Part shown: positions 1-11,477 of the stretch, piece by piece | Position numbering within the stretch: the stretch's first letter is position 1 | Layout of the letters: each line of letters starts with the position of its first letter | DNA from: Nilaparvata lugens | Lineage: Eukaryota > Arthropoda > Insecta > Hemiptera > Delphacidae | Reading direction: 5' to 3' | Length of the DNA stretch: 64,000 nucleotides | NCBI RefSeq assembly: GCF_014356525.2 | Contig: NC_052517.1 | Span: 744,001-808,000, forward strand | Made by a program: the position numbers and the translations under genes | The notes under the pieces: model-generated | Database searches by the model: none | What the model was told of the DNA's origin: nothing | Seen by the model: the letters and a program-made list of their open reading frames with translations, nothing else

Positions 1-1163
1 TATTTCTAATAATCAAAAATGCCCTATATTCCTCTAAAATTCATTATTTTGGAAATATATGCATCAGGAAATTGAATTTAATAAATTTCCAAAATAGTTA
101 TAAATGTGTTACCTCATAGGTTATGTGTACTATAGTATTTATACACGTTATATATAGTATACATTATATATAGTACATTTACTATATATATACAGAGTAC
201 ATATACTGTGTAAGTTACAAATTCAGCAATAAATGAAGTAGACTGTACAAAAAAACATTATATTGCTTTCAAATATTTTCAAAGTAATTATTGAAAAGTA
301 CAAGTAACCTTTATAAAGGATGAGAAAAGGAAATCATCATGAAAATAGGTTATGTTTACTATTGAAGTACTTGTAGACTTGTAAAATTGTAAACTTGTAA
401 ACTTGTAGATCATAAATTTTTGTGAAACGTGAGTACTTGTAAACTTGTAACTACAAGTACTTGTTCGTAACTATGGTTGGTAACAATACTTGTATATTTG
501 TGAAATAGGCCCCTGATCTTTAGTTAATCTTGGATTAGCTTGAACTCGGTTTAACCTGCTATGAGTATACGGACCTTAACCAAAATAATAAAATAATACG
601 AGCATAATATTATTATACCACTCATCCAATGCTGCTCACACTTTATAATAAATCTAACTATGACTTGATTTAATCCACTAGCTGTTCAGATCAGGTTAAA
701 CTCACACTGTGCATACGGACCTTAGAAGAGAAACATTATATTTAGAAAAAGAAATAATTTAATATAATATATATTTTCATTCACAAAATAGTACTTAGAC
801 GTTTGGTGTACTACCTTTTCGAAAAAATACACAACACAAAAACAAGAATTAAAACAGTTTTGTTCGCAAATATATTGATCTAAAATTTATAATATAATAA
901 TACTTTGTTCGCATAAATAATATATAGGAATACTTTCAGATACAATTTGATCTTAGTTTACAATTATTTACATTGTGATGGATACAAATATTTAAAATTT
1001 ATCAGGGATATGCATGAAAAGTTATCATTATATTTCTAGTTATTGCAAGTTGAAACAACATTTTAAATAATAATATCAATAATACAACATAAATAATTAA
1101 TAATAGTTATAAATAAATGAATTTTGGTATTTATTTATGAGGAAAGTATCTTTGAAAGGGGAA
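1..1163. other. AT-rich intergenic DNA, no gene seen
   Basis: No open frame or splice-flanked coding block was found. Positions 360-470 hold short irregular repeats of the word ACTTGTA on both strands. Positions 495-725 contain two similar stretches ending in CATACGGACCTTA or TATACGGACCTTA, probably an old inverted-repeat element. The rest looks like unique AT-rich spacer. Confidence 0.6.
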
Positions 1164-1516
1164 CTATAATGAGGTCCACGTTATAATGGCAGGGAAAAAA
1201 ATAACGTTGCCGATCCTCTGTCTTGTCAATGCCTTCTATAGACGGTAGCTGATACAGGTTTATTGATGTAACTGTTCATTCTCGATTACAATAATCAATT
1301 ACATTTTATCAAGCACGAAATTATATTTCTCAATAATTTCATAATTAAGATGAGATATTTTGTTAATCAATTATTAATTCAACCTTGTTAAAAGACGAAC
1401 TGGCAACAGAGCCAAGCGAGAAAGAGATAGCGCTATCTGCTTTGTTGAATGATAGACAAGGATAGCAATACCATTGATAATCAAACACTGCCATTATAAC
1501 GTGGACCTCACTATAG
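1164..1516. mobile_element. TA-type MITE, family T, copy 1
   Basis: The ends are inverted: TATAATGAGGTCCACG on the left, CGTGGACCTCACTATA on the right, followed inside by ATAATGGCAG and CTGCCATTAT. There is no coding capacity. Length is about 350 bp, and the TA at each end fits a TA target duplication as in Tc1/mariner-derived MITEs (inference). Further copies lie at 6451-6838 and 60852-61220, with a broken left end at 62885-62937. Confidence 0.8.
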
Positions 1517-1979
1517 TCAATTGACCCAAGGAACTTTCTTTAGCAGTATAAAACTGAAAACATAAAGTTTTGACGAGATTTCTGCATCAATTTCTTGAAA
1601 ACCATTGATTCTTATGAGAATCTTCACACAACAGCAGTCTGCTATTATGTGAAACCTGCCATAAGTAGCAATGCTATTCATTTTCTGCCAAGCAGAGCAA
1701 TAATTAATTCGATAGCACGGGCTTAAATGTTACAATTTTGTGAAATAGAAACTAATACTGATATTACATAATGTGAGGAATACTGCAAAATTTATTAAAA
1801 TAATAAAATTAATTCAGAATAGATCGCCCTATTGAGATCAGATACCGAAAGTTGAGTTCACAGTAATGTCTTCATAGTTTTTTCTCTTCAATAAAAGAGT
1901 AAAGCCCCAAAAAAGGTGGGATCACAGTTATGCATTTCACAAATTTCTCAATAATATCGCACTAGAAAGCAACATACTA
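1517..1979. other. spacer, nothing recognised
   Basis: AT-rich sequence between the MITE and the 34-bp tandem array. No coding frame, RNA gene or repeat was recognised on either strand. Confidence 0.5.
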
Positions 1980-2480
1980 TGATACAAGAGTATAATCCAG
2001 GTGTATCAAGTTTTGATACAAAAGTATAATACAGGCGTATCAAGTTTTGATACAGAAGTATAATACAGGCGTATCAAGTTTTGATACAGAAGTATAATAA
2101 AGGCGTATCAAGTTTTGATACAGAAGTATAATACAGTTTTGATACAAAAGTATAATACAGGCGTATCAAGTTTTGATACAGAAGTATAATCCAGGCGTAT
2201 CAAGTTTTGATACAAAAGTATAATACAGGCGTATCAAGTTTTGATACAGAAGTATAATACAGGCGTATCAAGTTTTGATACAAAAGTATAATACAGGCGT
2301 ATCGAGTTTTGATACAGAAGTATAATCCAGGCGTATCAAGTTTTGATACAGAAGTATAATAAAGGCGTATCGAGTTTTGATACAGAAGTATAATACAGTT
2401 TTGATACAAAAGTATAATACAGGTGTATCAAGTTTTGATACAGAAGTATAATACAGGCGTATCATGTTTTGATACAAGAG
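1980..2480. repeat. 34-bp minisatellite with inner palindrome
   Basis: About 14 to 15 units of 34 bp, some shortened. Each unit holds the inverted repeat GTATCAAGTTTTGATAC followed by AGAAGTATAATACAGGC. Units differ at a few positions (CAGAAG/CAAAAG, CAGGCG/AAGGCG). The short minus-strand open frames here (2200-2409, 2268-2477) arise from the repeat itself and are not genes. Confidence 0.9.
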
Positions 2481-2789
2481 TTTCTAACTTGTGTAGCAGA
2501 AAGATGAATAAATTGATACTGAAGTTCCAATAAGTTTCCTTTCTGTTAGGACATAAATAGAATAGCATTGGTTCTAATGGAAGTGTTCACACATTGACAG
2601 AATGGAAATGTATGAACGCCCCCATAAGAAGCCTCTCAGTAGAGCTCAAATTTATTGGAAAGATTTATTGAAATAACACTTCGAATGAACTAGGCCAGTT
2701 CACATTGATGCAGAGTCCACAAATTATGCCTCTTATGCCTGTGAATTGGTCTTATTCACAGTGACCCACTTAATAATTTTGTCCCAAGT
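2481..2789. other. spacer between two minisatellites
   Basis: About 300 bp without a coding frame. Words such as CAGTTCACA and TGCAGAGTCCACAAAT recur at 3830-3850 on the far side of the 82-bp array, so the array is bracketed by related sequence. Confidence 0.5.
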
Positions 2790-3690
2790 CCAGATCACAC
2801 TGAGCCACTTCCACTTCCAAGTCATATGAAGCCCAGTTCACACTGGGACACTTCACAAGTTTGTCCCTAGTCCAGATCACACTGAGCCACTTCCTAAGTC
2901 ATATCTCAATACCAGTTCACACTGGGACACTTTACAAGTTTGTCCCAAGTCCAGATCACACTGAGCCACTTCCACTTCCAAGTCATATGAAGCTCAGTTC
3001 ACACTGGGACACTTTACAAGTTTGTCCCAAGTCCAGATCACACTGAGCCACTTCCACTTCCAAGTCATATGAAGCTCACTTCACACTGGGACACTTTACA
3101 AGTTTGTCCCAAGTCCAGATCACACTGAGCCACTTCCACTTCCAAGTCATATGAAGCTCAGTTCACACTGGGACACTTTACAAGTTTGTCCCAAGTCCAG
3201 ATCACACTGAGCCACTTCCACTTCCAAGTCATATGAAGCTCACTTCACACTGGGACACTTTACAAGTTTGTCCCAAGTCCAGATCACACTGAGCCACTTC
3301 CACTTCCAAGTCATATGAAGCTCACTTCACACTGGGACACTTTACAAGTTGTCCCAAGTCCAGATCACACTGTGCCACTTCCACTTCCAAGTCATATGAA
3401 GCTCAGTTCACACTGGACACTTTACAAGTTTGTCCCAAGTCCAGATCACACTGAGCCACTTCCACTTCCAAGTCATATGAAGCTCAGTTCACACTGGGAC
3501 ACTTTACAAGTTTGTCCCAAGTCCAGATCACACTGTGCCACTTCCACTTCCAAGTCATATGAAGCTCAGTTCACACTGGGACACTTTACAAGTTTGTCCC
3601 TAGTCCAGATCACACTGAGCCACTTCCCAAGTCATATCTCAATACCAGTTCACACTGGGACACTTTTCGTGTTTTGTCTGTAGTCCAGTT
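2790..3690. repeat. 82-bp minisatellite downstream of the zinc-finger gene
   Basis: Ten to eleven tandem copies, 82 bp apart, marked by GGGACACTTTACAAGTTTGT and CCACTTCCACTTCCAAGTC. Edge units are shorter and more diverged. The array starts about 200 bp beyond the stop codon of the minus-strand zinc-finger gene, so it may lie in that gene's 3' UTR (inference). The plus-strand open frame at 3315-3683 is an artefact of the repeat. Confidence 0.9.
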
Positions 3691-3889
3691 CACAGTAAGC
3701 CACTCGCAAAGCTTTGTTTCAAGAACAGTTCACAATCAGACACTTTACACAATATTTACCTAAAGAACAAGCTTTGTCTGAAGTCCAGTTCACACTCAGA
3801 CACTTTAGACATTTTACCTAAAGACCAGTTCACACTGATGCATAGTCCACAAATCATCACCGAAGACCGATTCACAGCCAGTATCGCTT

Positions 3890-4856
3890 TCAGCTAGCCA
3901 GTGCATGTGTGTTCATGCTGTGATAGGCCGACATCTGAAGATGAGCAGCACTCAAATTCATTGCTTCACTACTAGCTGCCAATCTATTGGATACCGATTC
4001 ACAGTTGGGCATCAATCTATTGGGGGATGAGACTGGTTCACAGTTGGGCATCAATCTAATGGGAGATGAGACTGGTTCACAGTTGGGCATCAATCTATTG
4101 GGAGATGAGACTGGTTCACAGTTGGGCATCAATCTATTGGGAGATGAGACTGGTTCACAGTTTGGCATCATCCTACTGGCAGACGAGACTGGTTCACAGT
4201 TGGGCATCAATCTATTGGGAGATGAGACTGGTTCACAGTTGGGCATCATCCTACTGGCAGTCGAGATTGGTTCACAGTTGGGCATCATCCTACTGGCAGA
4301 CGAGACCGATTCACAGTTGGGCATCATCCTACTGGCAGACGAGACTAGTTCACAGTTGGGCATCAATCTACCGGGAGACGAGATTGGTTCACAGTTGGGC
4401 ATCAATCTATTGGGAGACGAGACCGATTCACAGTTGGGCATCATCCTGCTGGCAGACGAGACTGATTCACAGGCATCCTTCCCCATCTGCATTGAGTAGG
4501 CTGCTGGACTCGGATAGGCCAGTTCACAGGTGGCACGCATTCCATTCTGCATTTTCTGGTCAGATGTGACAAATGAGCCGCCATTTTGGATTTTCTGGTC
4601 CTCAACGACAAACGGTGAAGCAGCAGCTGATCGGTTGGCCTCCAGATTTTCCGGCGAGTCAAGGTCGGTGAAGGTCTTCTGCTCAATCAGCTGATGTGGC
4701 GGAGGATGGAAGGTGTGATGATCGGATGTTGATGAGGAAGAGGATGAGGAAGATGAATAGTAGGCACTGCGGTCGACGTCGGGGTGTTTGGAGGCCATAT
4801 GCACGTTGTAGTTGGCCTTCCACGTGAAAGATTTGTTGCAAACATGGCAGACAAAC
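3890..4856 (-). CDS. zinc-finger protein, last coding exon (finger 4, Ser tract, 13-aa repeats, stop)
   Basis: On the minus strand a CATTGCAG acceptor is followed by one base that completes an Arg codon split across the intron (phase 2), matching the AG left by the exon at 7426. The exon encodes 321 codons plus TAG. It opens with a fourth C2H2 finger (C-x2-C-x12-H-x4-H, beginning CHVCNKSFTWK), then a tract of nine serines, a region rich in His, Pro and Ser, and twelve near-identical 13-residue repeats of the form MPNCEPVSSPNRL. It ends NTHALAS. The finger implies nucleic-acid binding; the repeats have no function I recognise. No poly(A) signal was assigned. The 39-bp coding repeat also leaves open frames on the plus strand (3987-4499, 4066-4569); these are shadows. 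Confidence 0.85.
3985..4480 (-). repeat. 39-bp coding minisatellite (13-aa repeat)
   Basis: Twelve in-frame units of 39 bp lie in the last exon of the zinc-finger gene, plus a degenerate leading unit. Every full unit keeps MPNCE. Variable positions are mainly Pro/Ser/Leu at position 6, Val/Ile at 7, and PN/AS/PG/PI before Arg, with Leu or Met last. The unit length is a multiple of three, so copy-number change would not shift the frame. Confidence 0.9.
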
Positions 4857-5364
4857 CTGCAATGCGACAGGGAGATTCATTTGGTGTCAACAGTAAAAGC
4901 CCTTCAATTATTAGTATCACTCTTCAACACAGATTTGATATGGCAATCTTTGCTACAAGACCAACAAAGCTAACAAATTTCCTATTGGTTTATTTCTCAT
5001 TTTCAATTTTTCACTTGATAATATTATGAAGTACTTTGTGATATTGAATCGGGAACAGTTTTGGGCTATAATGCCTGTTGTTACCAAACTTGTATGTATT
5101 TTTTTGGCAAATAAATAAAACATAAGGCCTGCAATAATTAGTATCACTCTTGAACACAGATTTTTGCTACAGCAATATTTGCTACAGCTACCTTTTAGGG
5201 GGGGGGGTGGGGGGGGGCGAATGTGTTAATTACTCTGGGCAACAAGACTGTACTTGATTATTCTGTGTTAAAAAAACTGAGCCACCCACCCAAGTTTTGA
5301 GCACTTACTAATAATGAGTTGAGGTATCATCAAAATCATCTTAGAATGATATTTAAAAGTAAGA
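4857..5364. other. intron with a short imperfect duplication
   Basis: Intron between the third and fourth C2H2 finger exons. Two related blocks, around 4895-4955 and 5125-5185, share ATTAGTATCACTCTT and AACACAGATTT. A G-rich run (GGGGGGGGTGGGGGGG) lies near 5200. No exon was recognised. Confidence 0.6.
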
Positions 5365-5900
5365 TGAAGAATAAGGATACAAAGGAAAACAAAAACGATG
5401 AAGAAAAAGATTGACAGAGAGTGAGAAATAGATAAGAAGCTGAAGAAGGTGGAGAAATGAGAAAAACCGAAAGACTGTACGTAGAACAAGACCAGAAAAA
5501 GTCAAAAGGAGAGGAAAATAGAAGAAAGAGAAAGACTGTGTAGAGCAAAACCAGAAAAAAGTGAAAGAAGAAGATAGATAAATAGATAAATGTCTTTTAT
5601 TTTCACTTTACAACATTACAAAAAGTGATGTGGGCGAAGAGGATAGAAAAAAGAGAAAGACTGTGTAGAGCAAGACCAGGAGAGAGACAAAAGAAGATGA
5701 GAATAGAAGAACAGAGACAGCAAGTAGGAGAGATATAAGAAGATGAAGAACTGAGGAGAAAGCATTGATAAGCAAGACCTAGAAGCTAGAAGAAAAATTC
5801 ACAGACAAAGATGAGGAGGAAAAGAATTTGTAGAAGTTAGCACAAAACAAGATCAAGAGAAAAGAGGGAGGGATAAGAGAAGCAACAACACTATCAATCA
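5365..5900. repeat. purine-rich low-complexity tract
   Basis: The plus strand is dominated by A and G, with degenerate repeats around GAAAGACTGTGTAGAGCAA at 5530 and 5650. Positions 5570-5632 hold a small insertion whose minus strand reads as an A/T-rich 3' tail ending in repeated ATCT, like the tip of a 5'-truncated retroelement (inference). Confidence 0.6.
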
Positions 5901-5977
5901 CAATCTAATGCCTAATCTATAAATATAAAACTTCATTGGTCATAGAATGGTTGAAAGATTCAAAGCTATCTGGGTAG

Positions 5978-6290
5978 AGAGAGAGAGAGAGAGAGAGATT
6001 GATTGATTGAGTACTTTATTTATGTAGATTACAATATATACTGGCTTATACACTTATATACAATAGCTTACAATACAGCAAAATTATAGATGAATTTACA
6101 TAATATAGACTAAGAAAATAATTATTGAACTGCATATGATATGGAAAAAGCAATTTGTAATAGCTATAGATAATATTGTAATGCATCTACATAAATTGGC
6201 GGAGCTTTGGACATATCAATGTCCATTCTTCGGAAAGAATATTCAAAATATCCTCCCCACTAACTCTCTACCAAATGTAGGTAAGTGATG
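5978..6290 (-). mobile_element. 5'-truncated retroelement 3' end, copy 1
   Basis: A run of GA dinucleotides, then TGATTGATTGAGTACTTTAT, begins about 290 bp that recur at 58570-58859 with few differences. On the minus strand the element ends in AATAAAGTACTCAATCAATC, an adenylation-like end with a CAAT repeat tail, as seen in some non-LTR retroelements. Copy 2 interrupts a 151-bp repeat unit, so mobility is well supported; the clade is not known. Confidence 0.65.
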
Positions 6291-6450
6291 TAGGTTAGGT
6301 GTCTATTGGATTGTTTTTTTTTTTTATTATTTTACAAAGGCGACTTTCTAGAAGTATTTTAAGCCTAATATTTTCAACAATAGGTCGCAATTTTCAAATA
6401 TTACCAAGGAAGTTGAAGTGTTTCTCCTATCGAACACAATGACCGATCAA

Positions 6451-6838
6451 CTATAGTAAGGTCCACGTTATAATGGCAGTGGGGAAATATATCAGAACAA
6501 CATTGCGAATCCTCTGCCTTGTCAATGCCTTCTATGGACGGTAGATGATACAGGTTAGGTTAGGTTTAGGTTGATGTGATATTTATTGATGTAATATTTA
6601 TTTAGGTATTGATGTAATATTAACTGCTCATTCACGTTGAAAATAATCAATTATATTTTCATGATTGAGATGAAACATTTTGTTAATCAATTATCAATAT
6701 TCTACACTGTTGAAAGACGATCTGGCAACAGAGCAAGGCGAGAAAGAGATAGCGGTATCCGCTTTGTTTAATGATAGACAAGGATAGCAATACCATTGCT
6801 GATCAAACACTGCCATTATAACGTGGACCTCACTTTAG
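6451..6838. mobile_element. TA-type MITE, family T, copy 2
   Basis: Inverted ends CTATAGTAAGGTCCACG and CGTGGACCTCACTTTAG match copy 1. It is about 40 bp longer inside because of a local repeat of GTTAGGTTAGGTTTAGG and GATGTAATATTTA. It lies in an intron of the zinc-finger gene. Confidence 0.8.
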
Positions 6839-7425
6839 TACTAATTTTTATCATTTGATTACTACCAAAGTACAAGTATTTTCCCGAATAGTTCCAATAA
6901 CAAATCTATTTATTATTGGAGAAGGAGTGGCTGGTGAAGGAGGAGGAGAAAGAAGAAGATGAGGTGAAGAGGAAGAAGAAGAAACCACACTATGACCAAT
7001 CTACTTATCATCTTTCAATAACTATTTTTTAATTAGTTTTTTGAGAGGTGAGTGAATGTGTGAGTGTATGTTTTCATTTTTTTCTTGCCCAAAAAAATTT
7101 TTTTTTTTCTTTCTGATTTTATTCAATTATAGTATAAGCACTCCTGCTTGCACGCGTTAAGCATTATATGCTTACAGCAAGCTAGAAATATTCTGTTTCA
7201 AAAAAGCTTTGTTTTTTTTTCATAATACATCATACACGTAGAAAGCCTTATTACATAAATTATATTTTATACAATTTCTTCAGTGCACTTTGTATTTTAT
7301 TTCCATTTTTGAAGTTTGATGTATTTGAATTTTTTTAAGTATTTGATTTTTGAATCAGAATAAAAACAATTTGAATTTTGAATTTTTTAATTACTATTTC
7401 AATTTATAAATTATTGAGAACTGAC
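6839..7425. other. intron, AT-rich, no further feature
   Basis: Intron downstream of the exon carrying C2H2 fingers 1-3. It contains T runs near 7078-7115 and 7210 and a purine-rich patch at 6920-6985. No coding frame was recognised. Confidence 0.55.
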
Positions 7426-7695
7426 CTGCCCTGATCGTAGTGCTTGGCCATATGCATAGTAAGACCACTCTTGCTGGCGAACTTGTGATTGCATTCGGGG
7501 CACTGGTGCTTGGGCGTGCTGGCATCGTGTGTTTCCATGTGCTTGTTCAGGTTGCTGCGCCAGCCGAACCCCTTGCCGCACACCGTGCAAGTGAACCGCT
7601 TGCCTCCCTCGTCCGCGTGTCTAGCCTCGTGTGTGGCCAGGTTCGACTTCCACAGGAACTCGCGTTTGCAGATGGTGCACGCGTGCTTTTCCGGC
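7426..7695 (-). CDS. zinc-finger protein, exon with C2H2 fingers 1-3
   Basis: On the minus strand a TTGGTTTGCAG acceptor precedes the exon and CAG/GTCAGT ends it. Both boundaries are phase 2, so the exon fits the next one (4856) exactly. It encodes three classical C2H2 fingers: CTICKREFLWK...H-x3-H, CTVCGKGFGWRSNL...H-x3-H and CPECNHKFASKSGL...H-x3-H. The linkers (ADEGGKRFT, DASTPKHQ) are longer than or unlike the canonical TGEKP linker. Such fingers bind DNA or RNA, and the product is likely nuclear. GC content is far higher than the flanking introns. The extended upstream frame to 7814 is intron read-through. Confidence 0.9.
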
Positions 7696-7929
7696 CTGCA
7701 AACCAAGGCAAGAATAGCAAATAGAAGAGAGGCTAGAATTGGGTAAATAATTGGAGCTAATATTAGCAAAAATATGTGAAATATACAAGAGAAAAATATA
7801 TGAAAATACAACAATCTATCTGTAAATATACTGAAGTGGATGAATTTTTAAAGTTCTTTAGCAGTGTTCATCGACAGTCGCGCACTTTCCACTTGAAAGA
7901 ATTTGATCCAATAAGTAGAACAGAACTCA

Positions 7930-9478
7930 GAAAGATAATTAATCATTAAAAAATAAAAAACCTATGATCACTACAATATTTCAAACTATCTAGTAAAGCA
8001 AACAGCCGAACATATAATTGAACCTCTGACTTATATATTTAATGAATCAATGAAAGCCGGTTGTGTACCGTTAAAGTTGAAATATTCTAAGAAAGTTAAA
8101 GTTAAAGTTAAAGTTAAATATTCCCCATTTATAAGAAAGGTAACCACAAGCTTCCTGAAAATCACAGACCGATTGCCAATCCATCTGTATTTCTAAAGAT
8201 ATTCGAATACGTAGTGTTCCACAGATTAAGAAAGTACTTGAACAAGTTAAAACTGCTGTCCCCTAAACAGTTTGGATTCAGGCCCGGCACTTCTACAGGT
8301 GATGCTCTTTGTTCTTTTATAAATGAAGTGCTGAATTCTGTGGATGGAGGATCCAGGGTATGTGGCCTGGTTGCCGATCTTTCCAAAGCTTTTGATCTTG
8401 TAAACATTGAAATTTTATTGGAAAAGATGAAATTATATGGTTTTGAAGGCAAGGTTCTCAAGTGGTTCGTATCATACTTTGATGAGAGACATCAGCGGGT
8501 GGAAATACAGTCTCACTCTTTTGTGTATCAGTCGGAATGGTTACAGGCGAGGAGTGGGGTCCCTCAGGGATCAGTCCTTGGTCCTTTGTTTTTCCTTCTA
8601 TATATTAACGACTTGCCACCACACCTTGAGCCAGCACACTGTGTTTTATACGCTGATGATGTAAGTATTTTATTGAAAAGTAACAGTCAGCATGATATGG
8701 AATCTGAAAGTAGAAGAGCTCTTCAGAACTAGAAGAATGGCTGGCCTCAAATATGTTGGTACTAAATTACAATAAGACTATGCAGATTCCATTCAGGACG
8801 GCTCGGGAAGCAGTATTGGATACGAGAGATGGAAACATAGGTTCAGCAAACGAGGCAAAGGTACTTGGAGTAGTGCTGGACTCTGAACTCCCCTGGCGAC
8901 CTCATTTAGACCAGCTAAAAAGCAAACTAAACTCAGCAGTATTTGTTCTTAGAACCGTGAAGAAATTGCTGGATGCAGGAACGCTTAGAAGTGTTTATTT
9001 TGCTGTGTTCCATTCTCTTCTTTCATACGGTGTTATATTTTGGGGCAATTCAACTCATGCAATACATATATTTAGGATTCAAAAGTGGGCAGTTGTATAT
9101 ATTTTAGAGGCTCTTTGTTTTATTGATAGGAATAAAGATAGGTTCAATACAGGAGAGTTGTTCCACTCATACAATACCAGATATAGACAAAACCTCAGAG
9201 ACGACATTCATCGAACTGGTATGTATGAGAGGGGGGTAAAGAGTGCAGGAATTCGGCTTTATAATCCATTGCCAACACGCATAAAAGCTCTTACAGGCGA
9301 AAAGTTCAGAATTAAGGTGAGGGAGGAGTTGTTGCAGGTTTGTCCTTATTCCATTGAGGAATTCTTTTTGCATTATAGAATGCAAAGATTGACGACTTAG
9401 ATTATAATTGACAAATCCTTATACCCCTCCTTTCATAGGTGGTCAGTGGAATGAAAAAAATGAAATGAAATGAAAATG
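7930..9478 (+). pseudogene. broken non-LTR retrotransposon (RT domain)
   Basis: A decayed plus-strand coding region lies opposite to the host gene, inside its intron. From about 7960 it reads as the start of an RT domain (EHIIEPLTYIFNESMKAGCV), with frame breaks near 8090-8150 around an AAAGTT repeat. The main frame 8214-8732 shows FGFRPG, motif A (VADLSKAFD), motif B (SGVPQGSVLGP) and the catalytic YADD. A one-base loss near 8725 shifts it into 8753-9400, the thumb and C-terminal region ending with TAG. A TGAAA-type tail at 9450-9478 marks the 3' end. The 5' part, including the endonuclease, is missing. It is probably immobile. Confidence 0.9.
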
Positions 9479-9563
9479 AGAAATAATAGGTGAATAAGGA
9501 AATATTAGTTGAATATTTTCCAGTTTGAATTTATCTATTTGCAGAATATTCCAGAGAATTTTA

Positions 9564-10278
9564 CCATAGAGAAACAATAGCGTAAGTGGATAACCCATGG
9601 TATAGGGAATTTATGTCGCAACTGTTACTGTTATCTCAAGCCGATTACTGTCGATTATTGTCAATTTTTACTGTTTTGTTGGGGTGATAGTGTATGAACG
9701 GCACAATTTGAGAGACTACCAGCGTCTCACAGCTGCATAGGAAAGAACTATGTGAACTATCAGCTTGGGATAAACTTATTCACCCATAACATAAACAAAA
9801 AACTTACAAAATATATTGATGAATGGGTAAAAGCTAGAATATTTTTCAAAATAGACTTTTAATCATAAAATTACACATAATAGATTGATTTGGTTAATAC
9901 CTAAAATAAAATTGTGATTTTGTGAATTTCAACAAAGTTCTTTTTTTGTGTTTCAATCAAGAAGAAAAAGTAAGAAAAATCTTTCAATGATTTGAACTGA
10001 ACTCATTGCTAGCGATCAGACACGTGTCTCTGCTAGCAATTACTGCCGGTAAAATTAGTACAACTGGGATTTCAGTTATGTTATATGTAATTTATTTTTA
10101 TTATTTCTAGAATAGAGTATATTCTGAATTTCTGTATGATGTACCCAATTATTATGTGAATTTGTAATTGTAAAAATCTTGTATACATGGCAAATAAATT
10201 GAATTGAATTGAAAAAAAATAACAGTAAAAGTTGCTACATAAACGCCCTATACCATAGGATATCTATGCTATTATTTT
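9564..10278. mobile_element. MITE family S, copy 1, split by a retroelement tail
   Basis: The left half begins CATAGAGAAACAATAGCG and runs through GTCGCAACTGTTACTGTTA. The right half ends with CGCCCTATACCATAGGATAT and CTATGCTATTATTTT. Intact relatives at 11676-11955 and 37731-37998 are about 270 bp. Here the halves are separated by unrelated DNA at 9772-10220, so the element was interrupted after it inserted. Confidence 0.75.
9772..10221 (+). mobile_element. 5'-truncated retroelement 3' end inside a MITE
   Basis: The insert ends GGCAAATAAATTGAATTGAA followed by an A run, typical of a non-LTR 3' end with a repeated GAATT tail. ATAA flanks both sides and may be the target duplication. No coding sequence remains. 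Confidence 0.6.
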
Positions 10279-10351
10279 ACACAATTTAGCCTACAATTAG
10301 AAACAGGTTTGTTTTTTTGCACTAGAAATCAATGAAGTATGGTGAATATTC

Positions 10352-10681
10352 AGGCTAGGGCCATACGAGCGCACAATGTGCGTCCGTTGCAACTTACTTT
10401 TTGACGTCCGTTGTAGAAATACATAGAAGTGAATTGGTGACAACACACGAGGTACGTGCGTACCAAGTAACGGAAGTCGTAACGGACGGTGACTTTTGAA
10501 CTGCGCAGAAATGCTACAACGCACGTCGAGACATGCGAAAGATATTGCTTCGTCTGGTTCAATTGCGTAAAGCCAACTGACGTTGACGCACCACACTCAA
10601 CGCTCGTGTGGTGTCATTGGCGACGGCCGAAAAAAGTTTGTTGCAACCGACGCACTATGTGCGCTCGTGTGGCCCTAGCCT
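10352..10681. mobile_element. 330-bp terminal inverted-repeat element
   Basis: The left end is AGGCTAGGGCCATACGAGCG; the right end, read in reverse, is AGGCTAGGGCCACACGAGCG. The similarity extends through GTGCGTCCGTTGCAAC and GTGCGTCGGTTGCAAC. The interior is noncoding, and the small frames on both strands (10297-10596, 10489-10683) are shadows of the inverted repeat. Confidence 0.85.
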
Positions 10682-10693
10682 AAGAGTGAATAT

Positions 10694-10866
10694 AAAGGTG
10701 CGGCGTACAGATTTATGCGCCGCGAACATGAGCAATTCACTTTTAATCAGCTGATGCCAAGCTTTTTATATCTGTATCTTACCGTTTCTGTAAAAATACA
10801 GATATAATCAGCTGAATAAAAGTGAATTGCTCACGTTCGCGGCGCGTATATCTGTACGTACCTTAA
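10694..10866. mobile_element. palindromic MITE, family E, copy 1
   Basis: Nearly the whole 170 bp folds on itself. The ends are AAGGTGCGGCGTACAGAT and ATCTGTACGTACCTT, enclosing GCGCCGCGAACATGAGCAAT and its inverse around an AT-rich loop. A second copy at 57163-57327 has the central loop in the opposite orientation. Confidence 0.85.
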
Positions 10867-11006
10867 GGGTGACCACTAATGATGGGACTTGTGAGTCAAA
10901 CATGTGTTAACAGACATTTTTCCCAACAAAAAAGATATTCACAAGAACGGTTATGAAAAAACAGATGTTTGATAAAAACTTCCAACATAAAATGAACAAT
11001 ATTAGG

Positions 11007-11106
11007 NNNNNNNNNNNNNNNNNNNNNNNNNNNNNNNNNNNNNNNNNNNNNNNNNNNNNNNNNNNNNNNNNNNNNNNNNNNNNNNNNNNNNNNNNNNNNN
11101 NNNNNN
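11007..11106. other. assembly gap (100 N)
   Basis: One hundred consecutive N. The round length suggests a placeholder, so the true missing length is unknown. The gap lies in the intron between the C2HC exon and the C2H2 exon, where splice phases do not match. Confidence 0.95.
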
Positions 11107-11292
11107 TAGCAGATTGTGTCTATTCAGCGGGAGCGCAGCTGGAGTTTACCATTTAATGAATAATAATTTACATCTTCTGAAATAGAAACAATCTGAACGT
11201 TTTCTATCCGATGCTGACGTCACGATGGGGCGATATGGCAGTAGATGTGGCTTCAGAGGCTACACTTCCAGCGTGTCTATTCTATAACTGGT
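11107..11292. mobile_element. right half of terminal inverted-repeat element, family I
   Basis: The sequence matches 40660-40850: TAGCAGATTGTGTCTATT, GCTGACGTCACGATGGGGCG and the end TCTATTCTATAACTGGTCTA. The left half lies in or beyond the N gap. Confidence 0.75.
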
Positions 11293-11477
11293 CTAAGGTC
11301 ATTTCACTATGGTGTGATCACTCCCATAACAACATATGCTATTTTCTTCCTGCACAGATGAGTTTACAAAATTTCAAATAGTTTCTCTTGGCCAAATGAT
11401 TTTACAAAATTTCGATCACTTCTCTCAGCCCCGATGAATTAATACATTTCGAACAACTTGTGGTTCGGCCAACTCAC

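Noticed and set aside
3987..4569. Plus-strand repeat proteins across the 39-bp array
   Set aside because: They are shadows of the minus-strand coding minisatellite; the minus frame alone is spliced to a zinc finger.
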